Source of the DNA: JAEZDC01 sp036676415
GTDB taxonomy: Bacteria > Bacteroidota > Bacteroidia > Chitinophagales > Chitinophagaceae
Assembly (NCBI GenBank): GCA_036676415.1
Contig: JAKFCX010000060.1
Coordinates: 1 to 64,000, forward strand
DNA length: 64,000 bases
Direction of reading: 5' to 3'
The notes under the pieces are model-generated. The model saw only the letters and a list, made by a program, of their open reading frames with translations, was not told the DNA's origin and made no database searches. Of this stretch, positions 16,834 through 26,016 are shown piece after piece. Position numbers and translations under genes: made by a program. Position 1 is the stretch's first letter. Each line of letters begins with the position of its first letter.

Positions 16834-18183
16834 CTAAAGAGGGACGTTCGATCTATCCCTTTTTTGCAAATTGAATAAGTCTCGGTTTAAAAGCTGTAGC
16901 GTTTGCTGTTTTGCCGAAGAAGGGACCAGCAAAGATATGTTATGTCGGCTTCCACCATAGCTCACCATTCGTACGGGTATACCTTTTATCGATTCGAATA
17001 AAGTCGCTAATATCTGATCTGTTTGGCTAATCTCATTGCCTACAATACAAACGATTGTAAGGTCATTTTCTATTTCAAGTGTTCCGCATGGTTCAAGTTC
17101 GCGGGTAATCTGAGCCAGGTTGGCATCATTGTCTATCGTTACAGAGACTGCTACTTCAGAAGTGGTAATCATATCTATAGCAGTACGATGCTTTTCAAAG
17201 ATTTCAAATATTTTCCTTAAGAAGCCATAAGCAAGTAGCATCCGGCTACTTTTAATATTGATGACAGTAATTCCATCTTTTGCTGCAACAGCTTTCAGGC
17301 CAACAGACTCATTCAATCCTGTAATGGTTGTTCCTTTATCTGATGGCTGCATGGTGTTCAGCAATTTCACAGGTACATTATAAAGTTGGGCTGGCCAGAT
17401 ACAAGCAGGATGAAGGATTTTTGCGCCGAAGTATGCTAGCTCGGCAGCCTCATCAAAACTCAGTTTTTCGATCGCTACCGTTTTGTCCACAATACGTGGA
17501 TCGTTATTGTGCATCCCGCTGATATCTGTCCATATCTCACAAACACTAGCATTGATTGCTGCTGCAATCAATGAAGCGGTATAATCGCTGCCACCACGTT
17601 TGAGATTATCTACTTCTCCCTTTGCATTGCGACAGATATATCCCTGAGTGATAAATATCTTTGTTCCTTCATGCTGCTTTAATAAAACAGATAATTTGCT
17701 GCTGATATGTTGTACCTGCGGTTCTTCAAACGCATCGATACTCATGAAGTCTAGTGCAGGAAGTAATTTATGATCGATGCTCTGCTCATCCAGATATACG
17801 GAGAAGAGCTTCGTGCTCATTAACTCACCTTGTGCCAGAATATCTTTATTAAGCGATTCACTCCACGATATTTTTAAGATGATGTTGAGAAATTCGAAAT
17901 GTTCATCAATGGTCGAATTGGCCTGCCTTCTTGCCAGGTTGCTCCTTAACAAATGATCTATAAAATTGCGGTAATGCATCTCAAGTTCTTCAATGCAATT
18001 TTTAGCGGCTAGTTTATTGAAGGCTGCAAGGTGGTTACTGATCTCTACGAGTGCGTTAGTGGTGCCACTTAAAGCAGAAAGCACGACGATTTTAGGATGA
18101 TCGTCTTTTTGTATCAGTTCTGCTATCTGGTGCATTCTACGGGGTTTACCAACGCTGGTCCCTCCAAACTTCATGACTTTCAT
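16834..18183 (-). CDS. lysC: Aspartate kinase
   Basis: 449 residues. The N-terminal amino-acid kinase domain has K-F-G-G-T-S-V-G at residues 5-12, the L-A-Q-G-E-L-M-S-T segment and L-K-R-G-G-S-D-Y-T-A-S with I-W-T-D-I-S-G-M. The C-terminal third carries tandem ACT domains (V-I-N-I-K-S-S-R-M; T-I-V-C-I-V-G-N-E). It phosphorylates aspartate, the first step towards lysine, threonine and methionine. It is a monofunctional enzyme; a homoserine dehydrogenase lies separately at 28616. It is divergent from the gene at 18437. Confidence 0.95.
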   Translation of the reverse strand: MKVMKFGGTSVGKPRRMHQIAELIQKDDHPKIVVLSALSGTTNALVEISNHLAAFNKLAAKNCIEELEMHYRNFIDHLLRSNLARRQANSTIDEHFEFLNIILKISWSESLNKDILAQGELMSTKLFSVYLDEQSIDHKLLPALDFMSIDAFEEPQVQHISSKLSVLLKQHEGTKIFITQGYICRNAKGEVDNLKRGGSDYTASLIAAAINASVCEIWTDISGMHNNDPRIVDKTVAIEKLSFDEAAELAYFGAKILHPACIWPAQLYNVPVKLLNTMQPSDKGTTITGLNESVGLKAVAAKDGITVINIKSSRMLLAYGFLRKIFEIFEKHRTAIDMITTSEVAVSVTIDNDANLAQITRELEPCGTLEIENDLTIVCIVGNEISQTDQILATLFESIKGIPVRMVSYGGSRHNISLLVPSSAKQQTLQLLNRDLFNLQKRDRSNVPL

Positions 18184-18291
18184 AGTTTACAAAAGTTCGA
18201 TAATTAATAGTGTATCCTATTAGGAATACACCAATCAACCTTATAAATACATAATGATCGTAGTTGGTGGCGGAATTGAAATCGGCTGATA

Positions 18292-18319
18292 AAATGTACT
18301 TAATGGCCTCGCTCGTGTA
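18292..18319 (+). promoter_or_regulatory. Weak pair of 21-bp-spaced LytTR-like repeats
   Basis: TCGTGTA at 18313 has a partial partner AAATGTA 21 bp upstream at 18292 (TGTA kept, followed by CTTA). It lies 118-145 bp upstream of the start at 18437. Only the spacing and the TGTA core support it, so it is the weakest member of the set. Confidence 0.3.
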
Positions 18320-18392
18320 TTCACGCTGGTTCAGATTTCAGCCTAAGAATAATTTGAGCTTGTTTATACGTTTTATGTGAGCATTGCAGTTC

Positions 18393-18424
18393 ACATCCGA
18401 GGGATGTTTTCACATCCCTTTTTT
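18393..18424 (+). terminator. Terminator with overlapping antiterminator, candidate attenuator
   Basis: GGGATG 18401-18406 pairs with CATCCC 18413-18418 and is followed by six T (18419-18424), a good intrinsic terminator. It sits only 12 bp before the start codon at 18437, pointing into the gene. An alternative hairpin, ACATCC 18393-18398 with GGATGT 18402-18407, would remove the 5' arm of the terminator. Two mutually exclusive hairpins before a start codon is the layout of transcription attenuation; no ligand domain is recognised upstream. Confidence 0.5.
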
Positions 18425-18436
18425 ATACATTTAACT

Positions 18437-19126
18437 ATGTCAAAAAAACCACGACCTCAACAACGGGTGCAAAGAGATATGGCAGTCACGACTGAAGACC
18501 TTGATCAGGTTTTCGGGAACTTAGCGAAGCTCGAAAAACTTTTTATGCGGGAAGCAAAACAGTTTCTGCAAATAGAAGAACCTAAGGGTAAGATATTCAC
18601 TACAGATCTGTATGTGTCTGCAATTGTTAACCGTGCTATATCACTAATGCTTGGCTTTAAAACACTAGCTCACCAGAACAATTATATCTGTGCAGTTCCA
18701 CTCATCCGGATCCAGATCGATAACTGTATGAGATTATTGGCAGTGACATTAGTAAAGAGTGAAGAAGCTTTTTTTATGGAGTACCTGAAAGGAACGCACA
18801 TCAGAAATATCGAGGATGCATCAGGTCAGAAAATGACAGATCATTACCTCGTTACAAGGCTTGATAAAGAAGTCTTTCCAGGTATTCACAATTTGTACAT
18901 CAATACCTCGGGATATATCCATCTCAGCAACGAACATTCATTCCTGCAGACTGAGCTTTCAAAGGAGGAGGAGCGCACTATTTTAACAAGAATCGGTCAC
19001 TACGACTTTTTTGCAATTGATGAAAAAGTTGATTTTGCTTTCAATATGTTTAAGGCCAGTGAGTTTTTATTGACATTAGTGAAAAGCTGGCGGGTTGAAA
19101 AAGCCAGAAGGCTCAAGGTTTCATGA
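18437..19126 (+). CDS. Conserved helical protein of unknown function
   Basis: 229 residues from ATG 18437; an upstream GTG in frame (18377) is rejected because the extension would lie across a terminator hairpin. The protein is predominantly helical, with a basic N-terminal tail and the stretches I-V-N-R-A-I-S-L-M-L-G-F, A-V-P-L-I-R-I-Q-I-D-N-C-M-R-L and S-G-Y-I-H-L-S-N-E-H. These resemble uncharacterised DUF5677-like proteins, though I cannot confirm this. It has no signal peptide or membrane segment. It is divergent from lysC and 117 bp upstream of the cysteine-synthase gene. Confidence 0.6.
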   Translation: MSKKPRPQQRVQRDMAVTTEDLDQVFGNLAKLEKLFMREAKQFLQIEEPKGKIFTTDLYVSAIVNRAISLMLGFKTLAHQNNYICAVPLIRIQIDNCMRLLAVTLVKSEEAFFMEYLKGTHIRNIEDASGQKMTDHYLVTRLDKEVFPGIHNLYINTSGYIHLSNEHSFLQTELSKEEERTILTRIGHYDFFAIDEKVDFAFNMFKASEFLLTLVKSWRVEKARRLKVS

Positions 19127-19170
19127 ATGTAAAATTCCCTTTGCACCTGCAAAGATCTTCTTCGCGGGCT

Positions 19171-19198
19171 TCGTGTATCTCTTCACTTCACTCGTCTA
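19171..19198 (+). promoter_or_regulatory. Pair of 21-bp-spaced LytTR-like repeats before cysK
   Basis: TCGTGTA at 19171 and TCGTCTA at 19192 are in the same orientation and exactly 21 bp apart, 46-73 bp upstream of the cysteine-synthase start. The pair matches those at 13589/13610 and 27172/27193. Confidence 0.5.
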
Positions 19199-19243
19199 CT
19201 CACTCTTCATTGTCCTATTTCCTTGCCTTAATATCGCCGCAAG

Positions 19244-20305
19244 ATGAAGGTTATGGGAAAGGTATCAACGTTAAAAGTAGTAGACGATATTCAGCGGAAA
19301 ATCAGCAGGCTATGGTACGTGATCGGTAATACACCTATGCTGGAGATCCGTTACCGTTACAAAGGTCAAAGTTCACGTCTGTTCGCAAAAGCAGAGCACT
19401 ATAATTTAACCGGCTCCATTAAAGACAGGATGGCACTGTACATCCTCGAGAAAGCATACGCATACGGGACCATTAAAGAGGGCGATCGAATCGTAGAAGC
19501 AACGAGCGGTAATACCGGAATTGCATTTGCCGCAATCGGTAGAACACTTGGTCACCCGGTAACGATCATCATGCCTGACTGGCTCAGTAAAGAAAGAAGA
19601 TCAATCATCGAAGCACTTGGCGCAGAAATTATCACTGTTTCAAAAGAGGAAGGTGGTTTTACCAGAAGCATCGCTATTGCAGAAGAGATGGTGTCCAAAG
19701 ATCCGAATGTATTTCTGCCGCGACAGTTTGAGAATCGGTTTAATGCAGAAGCACATGAAAAAACAACTGCCCGTGAAATACTGCACCAGCTTGATTCACT
19801 CGGACTGAAGCCCGATGGCTTTGTTGCCGGAGTCGGTACAGGAGGTACCGTGATGGGGATGCATGCCTGTCTCTCGCGACGGAATCCTCACATTGTTGTC
19901 CACCCACTCGAACCGAAAGAATCTCCTACACTCACCACCGGGTATAAAACCGGCTCGCACCGTATACAGGGCATCTCCGATGAATTCATCCCTGCCATCG
20001 TTGACCTTTCCAAGCTCAACGAAGTGATTCAGGTATCGGATGGGGATGCGATACTGATGGCCCAGCAGATGGCCTCCGTACTTGGGTTGGCTGTAGGTAT
20101 ATCCTCGGGTGCCAATATCCTCGGTGCGATCAAGGTGCAAAATTATCTTGGGCAGGATGCAGTGGTAGTAACCATACTCAGTGATAGCAATAAGAAATAT
20201 CTCTCTACAGATCTGTTGAAGAAAGAACAGGTGAAGCCCGGTCATATTACTCCTGAAATTGGATTGCTGGATTATATGCCGGTCAGGAGAGCGGATTATT
20301 TGTGA
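19244..20305 (+). CDS. cysK: PLP-dependent cysteine synthase / cystathionine beta-synthase-like enzyme
   Basis: 353 residues, fold-type II. The PLP lysine is K60 in T-G-S-I-K-D-R-M; E-A-T-S-G-N-T-G-I-A binds the cofactor/substrate; G-V-G-T-G-G-T-V-M-G is the phosphate loop. The length and absence of a CBS pair fit an O-acetylserine sulfhydrylase or a catalytic-core cystathionine beta-synthase; the sequence does not decide between them. The start at 19244 gives M-K-V-M-G-K; ATG 19253 is possible. The upstream 21-bp repeats and the methionine operon 7 kb away suggest common sulfur amino-acid control. Confidence 0.88.
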   Translation: MKVMGKVSTLKVVDDIQRKISRLWYVIGNTPMLEIRYRYKGQSSRLFAKAEHYNLTGSIKDRMALYILEKAYAYGTIKEGDRIVEATSGNTGIAFAAIGRTLGHPVTIIMPDWLSKERRSIIEALGAEIITVSKEEGGFTRSIAIAEEMVSKDPNVFLPRQFENRFNAEAHEKTTAREILHQLDSLGLKPDGFVAGVGTGGTVMGMHACLSRRNPHIVVHPLEPKESPTLTTGYKTGSHRIQGISDEFIPAIVDLSKLNEVIQVSDGDAILMAQQMASVLGLAVGISSGANILGAIKVQNYLGQDAVVVTILSDSNKKYLSTDLLKKEQVKPGHITPEIGLLDYMPVRRADYL

Positions 20306-20349
20306 AGCAAGGGACGATGAATAGCTAAACTCTGTGTATCTTGACTTCT

Positions 20350-21648
20350 ATGGCTAAAACAAATCCCTGGGACGGAAAATGGAAGGTAATAAAGGCTTTA
20401 CCCGGAGGTGGACAGTGCCTGAACTATACAGTTAACTCAACAAATGTTTCTGACACATCACTGTATGTGCTCAAGGTGATAAAAGATAACAGTAAACATG
20501 AACGCAGATCCAGATTTTACAGGGAAGTACATCATTATATCAGTTTAAATGCTCCTTATTTTCCGCAAATTGTTGATCACAATTGCGTGAATATATCTGA
20601 TGGAAAAGATAGATTGTACTTCGTGTATCAATATATCGAAGGTGAGAATCTTGAAGAATACATTAATCGAAACGGTAAAATTTTACTTCCGGATGCTATT
20701 CGTTTAATCTCTCTTATCATTGAAGCAGTTGCCTATAGCCATGCTAACGATATTGTTCACAGGGATATAAAACCAGACAATATTATGCTACGGGAATGCA
20801 AAATAGGTACGCCCGTTTTGATAGATTCCGGCCTATCCGCGAATGATGCAGATGAATAACTGCCGGAGTCTGGTGATCAGCAATTAGGCAATCGCTTTTT
20901 ATATCTGCCGGAGCTTAAATATCCCAGCAAGAATAAACGCGATAAAAGAAGTGATATCACTTACGTCGTTGGATTATTATTTTACACACTCACGGGGCAA
21001 ATACCAGCACAATTTATCGATGATCAGGGGCGATATCCGCATCAAAGAATAAATTTAAGTGAGGCAATCGAGGGTGCAAAGCCCGAACAAGTTCACATGA
21101 TCAAACGCATATTTGATATCGGTTTTCAGCATCAATTAAATAACAGGTTTCAATCGTTTGAGCATTTAAACGAATTAATGGCCAAGGTGATGTCTGCAGG
21201 TGAGGAGGAAACTTTTAATTATGAAAATTTTCTGCAATCATCCGTTAACGAAGTGATGTTGCAACTTGAACAGTCATTGAAGAAGATGGAGCCGGCGTTT
21301 AAATCAATTTTCCAGCAAATCCCTTCAATTATTTCTACCAGGTTTGCTGACATTGAAGTTGGAATGAGCGGACCGTCGGTACTGCCGCATTGGACCCCGA
21401 TGTGTATCGTTGGTCACCTGACACTCACCGAAAAATATAAACGTGAGATACAAAGAACTTACATGGTTAAGTTGTATCCGAATGGCAGCGAATATATATT
21501 ATCACTCTTCCCTGATAAAGAAGAAGAAATCGTGATCGAAAGGTTTGACGACATTAGAAGCCTTGATGAAATGGCTACGCGAAAGGGTTTATTAGAACAC
21601 ATAATGCGAAACTTTGCTATACTGAAAAGAGAGATGAGTGGACAATAA
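20350..21648 (+). pseudogene. Ser/Thr protein kinase interrupted by an in-frame stop codon
   Basis: One frame runs from ATG 20350 to 21648 with a single TAA at 20857-20859. Before it stands the kinase N-lobe (L-P-G-G-G-Q glycine loop, Y-V-L-K-V-I-K with the ATP lysine) and H-R-D-I-K-P-D-N-I-M-L. The DFG motif reads D-S-G (I-D-S-G-L-S), a second lesion. After the stop the frame continues sensibly (G-N-R-F-L-Y-L-P-E-L, R-S-D-I-T-Y-V-V-G-L-L-F-Y-T-L-T-G) through the C-lobe and a 150-residue tail. A restart at 21097 would yield only the tail. It lies directly before the Avs-like gene and may once have been its partner. Confidence 0.8.
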
Positions 21649-21750
21649 TGAAACTGGCTACTAACAAATCGCTTGTTACTATATTACTGCGGACAAATTC
21701 CTGGACGAGAATTGTGTAATTTTCTAAATCAATGTTTTGTTTGTTATATG

Positions 21751-24700
21751 TCTATCAACTGGAATAATATACGACCGTTAAATAATAGCCTCAATGATGG
21801 TTTTGAAGAATTGGTTTGTCAACTTGCTTCGAAGGAAAAGATAAAGAACAGCACGCTATTCCGTCGCATCGGGAAACCTGATGGAGGGAAAGAGTGTTAT
21901 TGGGTAACCAATGATGGAAGCCTGCATATGTGGCAGGCAAAATATTTTACCACGAGTCTGACAAATACTCAATGGCAACAGATAACGAAGTCCGTGAAAT
22001 CTGCGATTGATAACTACTCAGAACTGCAATGCTATTATGTGTGTTTACCGCTAGACATGCCTGATGCGAAAGTTCCAGGCAAGACCTCAATGCTGGAAAA
22101 ATGGATAGCTCAGGTTAAGGTCTGGAAAGACTACGCAGCTTCTAAAAAATGCATTGTGGAGTTTGACTATTGGGGTAGTAGTGAGCTGATTAGGCGTTTG
22201 AGTTTAAAAGATAATCAAGGATTACAATATTATTGGTTCAATAAAGAGGAATTTTCTGACGAATGGTTCGATTATAAGAATAACGAGTGTATCACTGCTT
22301 TGGGTGTGCGTTACACCAACGATCTGAATATTGAATTACCGATTGCTAAGGTGTTCGATGGACTTGCGAGGAATAGCGGTTTCGAAAGTGAGGTTAACAA
22401 ATACTATTCAACATTGCTAGAAAAATATCGAAGGATCCGGATCAGCGAGAAGGAAGAAACCTTACGTACAGACATTGACAATCTCGCGAACACTATCAGC
22501 CAGCTACGGAGAACTTATGAAAAATTGGCCTTTACAAGCAACCAAAAAATTCCGATAGAAGCACTAAATAAAATCCTGGATCAATGTATTCAGTTAACGG
22601 CTGATCTGCAGAACGAGATTTATAACCTTGGAATAGCAAGAAAGAAAGAAAAGGAGGCCGATCCTGGCTTCCATTATGACTCGCCTTATTCAAGTGAGAG
22701 GAGTGATCTTTATTCATTCTCCACCGCTGTAAACAATTTTAAAAGATACCTGAATGGTTCCAGCTGTAGACTTGCCAATAGTCCTTTTTTGTTGGTAACA
22801 GGAGATGCAGGAATGGGGAAGTCGCATTTGCTGGCAGATATAGTGGTTAACCGGCGTAAAGAAAGGGCCCACAGCTTGTTTTTTCTTGGTGAGAACTTTA
22901 CCACCATGGATTTACCATGGACCCAGCTATTGCACAATCAACTCCGAAAACAGATAGATGAATTTGTATTTCTGGGTGCGTTAAATGCTAAAGCGGAAAG
23001 CGAAGGACGCAGGTTAATCATTTTCATTGATGCACTTAATGAAGGCAACGGCAGAATCATCTGGCCCCGAAGACTGAGATCTTTTGGAGATGTAATTGCA
23101 AGTTATGCGTGGCTTGGCCTTGTGGTGAGTATTCGGTCTTCTTTTGTTCGGCTGATAGCGCCTGAAGACGAAATTAAAAATGACCTTTTTTCCATAATAA
23201 CTCACACAGGCTTTTTAGGAAATGAGTATGTTGCTGTAAAAAAATTTTTTGAGTATTATAAAATTGTACAACCGGATTCACCTTTGCTCAACCCGGAGTT
23301 TCAAAATCCTTTGTTTCTTAAACTCTTTTGCAAATCACTTGCAGAGAGAAAACTAAACAGAGTACCACCAGGATTTGGAGGTATTTCTATTATCATTGAT
23401 TATTTTATTGAAACTATCAATCTAAAGCTATCGAGACCTGCTGAGTTGCATTTTGATGAAAAAATTCCGTTGCTTAAAAATGCAATTGAACAGATAATAT
23501 TGAAGATGGTTGAAAACGCAAAAGAATTTCTAACATATCGAGAGACCAACGAGATTGTTTCTTCCTTATTTGATCGGTACTGCAGTAACAAAGAACCTTA
23601 TCTTAAGCGTCTCATTTCTGAAGGTGTGTTTAATGAAGATATTTACTGGAATGAAGATGGTAGTCATACTGATGTTATATATTTTGCCTATCAGCGGTTC
23701 CAGGACCATCTCATGGTTTCAATTTTGTTGGATAAATATTTTGACAATGATCACCCTGAGGAAAATTTTACAGCGGGAAGATTGCACCAATTTATCAAAG
23801 ATGCCAGATCCGCAAGAGGCAATCAAAACATCGTGGAGGCATTATCAATTCAACTACCCGAACGCTTTCAAAAAGAGCTGCATGAAATAGCGCCACATGC
23901 AAATAAATATCTTTCAGTTGCAGAAGGATTTATTCAATCATTGATATGGCGGCAAAATGATGCAATTGGGGAAGTAGCTAAGAAGTATGTAAACGAAGTT
24001 ATCATAACAGACCAGGCACTATTTAATAAATTTCTTGATGTATGTATACTCGCTTCGATGAAGCCCGAATTTTATTTTAATGCAGAAAGGTTGCATACAT
24101 TTTTTATGCGCTTCAGCATGTCTGAACGCGACGCATTCTGGACCACCTGGTTGCAGGACAAGTATGTGATCGAGGGGGAAGAAGTCACCAGTGTTAAACG
24201 GTTGATTGACTATGGGTGGAATAACGAGCAGCACAGTCATTTGGATGATAAATCGATCTTCCTGGGTAGTATAACACTTAGCTGGTTTTTTACCAGTAGC
24301 AACAGGTACCTGAGGGATGCTGCAACAAAAGCGCTGGTAAATTTACTGCGGCAGCGTCCACACCTTATTCCCCAGTTGCTGGCAAAGTTTGAAGGGGTTA
24401 ATGATCCTTATGTACTTGAGCGAATCTATGCGGCCTCCTACGGAGCCGTATTGCACACAGAGAATCATAAACCTTTCATTGAAATCAGTGAGTACATCTA
24501 TAAAGAAATATTTTCCAAAAACAAAGTATACCCTCACATCCTCTTGAGAGATTATGCCAGGCAAATTATTGAGTATACTATTCATCTTGGTTATTATCCG
24601 GCAGTCAAAGTGAAAAAGATCCGCCCTCCTTATAAAAGCAAACCTCTTCCTAAACGGTTACCCTCAACCAACTCAATAGACAAGAAGTATGATCCAAAGG

Positions 24701-26004
24701 GAAAAGATGGTAATTATGAAAAAAAAGGGTGGGGAGCTACTGCTATCCTTCGCTCCATGGCTACTGAGTATGGCAGGGGGACAGCGGGGTATGGTGATTT
24801 TGGGCGCTATACCTTTCAAAGGGCGTTGAGTAAATGGAAAGTTAACTATGATAAACTCAGTAACTACGCCATCCAACTTATTTTTAAGATGGGATACGAC
24901 CCACAGATTTTTACCGAGTTTGACAGCAAGCAAGGTTCAGGCAGAAGTGCAGGACATAAAGAACGTATTGGAAAGAAATATCAATGGATTGCCTTTTATG
25001 AGATACTCGCAAGGACTGCTGACCACTATACATTAATTGATGAATCTACCTTTGGTCGTGACCGGAAAGCTATCTCATACAATGGTCCATGGTATCCGTT
25101 TGTGCGAAATATAGACCCCTCACTTTTGATCAGGAAAACCAAGGAAGAACGATATGAGGACAAGCATTCTTCGCACTGGTGGTTTAAAACGGCCTATCAA
25201 CCCTGGGATGAAGCAACACCAGAATGGATCGTCAATAAGAAGGATCTACCCCGGCCGGAAAAGATACTGGAAGTAACAGATTACAAAGACCAGAGCTGGT
25301 TATGGCTGGAGATACATCCTGAGTGGGGAGAACCAGAGCCGCTTGGTGAGGATCGATGGGATACCAGAACAAAACGCTTATGGTATCAGTTGAGAAGTTA
25401 CCTGGTGCGAAAGAAAGATATCCAAAAGTTGAAGGATTTACATAGTAAAATGGTTTACAGGGGCGAGTTACCTGAAGCCCGGAGTATTCATAGCATTTTT
25501 GACAGGGAATATTACTGGTCTTCTCCTTTTCAGTTTTTTTCGCGGTCATACTATCACGGAGGCGACTGGATAAGTGTACCGAGAAGGTCAGCCAAGACCT
25601 GTAAAGTGCATCGCACCTGTGAATATTTTAATTGGGAAGCTGAGTATGATTGTTCCAAAGAAACGGCCGTCCAATTTTATAAGCCTGTAAAGTGGATATT
25701 GGAATCCCTGAATCTAAAACAATCAGAAAAAGAAGGGGTGTTTATTGATGAGGCAGGTGAGGTGGTATGCTTTGACCCGGCTGTGCATGTGCAATCCATA
25801 TCCGGATTGCTGATCCGTAAAGACGTGCTGGTTAAATGGCTTCAGGCAAACGACCTGGTCTTAGTATGGAGCCTGGTGGGAGAAAAGCAATTCCTTGGAA
25901 ATATACAGGAAAGATTAACGCATCCGACCCGTTTAAATATTTCCGGATTATACCTGATGGAAAAAGAAAGTATAACAGGTGAGCTGAAGTTTTCGAAAGA
26001 ATAA
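21751..26004 (+). CDS. Avs-like STAND NTPase with N-terminal nuclease domain
   Basis: 1417 residues from ATG 21751. N-terminus: a restriction-endonuclease/Cap4-like nuclease core (G-F-E-E-L-V with E20; P-D-G-G-K with D45; W-Q-A-K-Y with Q63/K65). A coiled-coil stretch lies near 225-310. A STAND P-loop follows: G-D-A-G-M-G-K-S at 351-358 and Walker B I-I-F-I-D-A-L-N-E-G at 423-432, the sequence typical of antiviral STAND proteins. The C-terminal 700 residues are helical and probably form the sensor for a phage protein, a position that varies between Avs types. Such proteins oligomerise on phage recognition and cut DNA. The adjoining upstream kinase gene is broken. Confidence 0.78.
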   Translation, partial: SINWNNIRPLNNSLNDGFEELVCQLASKEKIKNSTLFRRIGKPDGGKECYWVTNDGSLHMWQAKYFTTSLTNTQWQQITKSVKSAIDNYSELQCYYVCLPLDMPDAKVPGKTSMLEKWIAQVKVWKDYAASKKCIVEFDYWGSSELIRRLSLKDNQGLQYYWFNKEEFSDEWFDYKNNECITALGVRYTNDLNIELPIAKVFDGLARNSGFESEVNKYYSTLLEKYRRIRISEKEETLRTDIDNLANTISQLRRTYEKLAFTSNQKIPIEALNKILDQCIQLTADLQNEIYNLGIARKKEKEADPGFHYDSPYSSERSDLYSFSTAVNNFKRYLNGSSCRLANSPFLLVTGDAGMGKSHLLADIVVNRRKERAHSLFFLGENFTTMDLPWTQLLHNQLRKQIDEFVFLGALNAKAESEGRRLIIFIDALNEGNGRIIWPRRLRSFGDVIASYAWLGLVVSIRSSFVRLIAPEDEIKNDLFSIITHTGFLGNEYVAVKKFFEYYKIVQPDSPLLNPEFQNPLFLKLFCKSLAERKLNRVPPGFGGISIIIDYFIETINLKLSRPAELHFDEKIPLLKNAIEQIILKMVENAKEFLTYRETNEIVSSLFDRYCSNKEPYLKRLISEGVFNEDIYWNEDGSHTDVIYFAYQRFQDHLMVSILLDKYFDNDHPEENFTAGRLHQFIKDARSARGNQNIVEALSIQLPERFQKELHEIAPHANKYLSVAEGFIQSLIWRQNDAIGEVAKKYVNEVIITDQALFNKFLDVCILASMKPEFYFNAERLHTFFMRFSMSERDAFWTTWLQDKYVIEGEEVTSVKRLIDYGWNNEQHSHLDDKSIFLGSITLSWFFTSSNRYLRDAATKALVNLLRQRPHLIPQLLAKFEGVNDPYVLERIYAASYGAVLHTENHKPFIEISEYIYKEIFSKNKVYPHILLRDYARQIIEYTIHLGYYPAVKVKKIRPPYKSKPLPKRLPSTNSIDKKYDPKGKDGNYEKKGWGATAILRSMATEYGRGTAGYGDFGRYTFQRALSKWKVNYDKLSNYAIQLIFKMGYDPQIFTEFDSKQGSGRSAGHKERIGKKYQWIAFYEILARTADHYTLIDESTFGRDRKAISYNGPWYPFVRNIDPSLLIRKTKEERYEDKHSSHWWFKTAYQPWDEATPEWIVNKKDLPRPEKILEVTDYKDQSWLWLEIHPEWGEPEPLGEDRWDTRTKRLWYQLRSYLVRKKDIQKLKDLHSKMVYRGELPEARSIHSIFDREYYWSSPFQFFSRSYYHGGDWISVPRRSAKTCKVHRTCEYFNWEAEYDCSKETAVQFYKPVKWILESLNLKQSEKEGVFIDEAGEVVCFDPAVHVQSISGLLIRKDVLVKWLQANDLVLVWSLVGEKQFLGNIQERLTHPTRLNISGLYLMEKESITGELKFSKE

Positions 26005-26016
26005 AACACACAAACT

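Noticed and set aside
20303..20322. Short match (GCAAGGGACGATGA) to the 5' block of the dispersed element
   Set aside because: Only about 14 bases match and neither hairpin arm follows, so it is not counted as a fifth copy.
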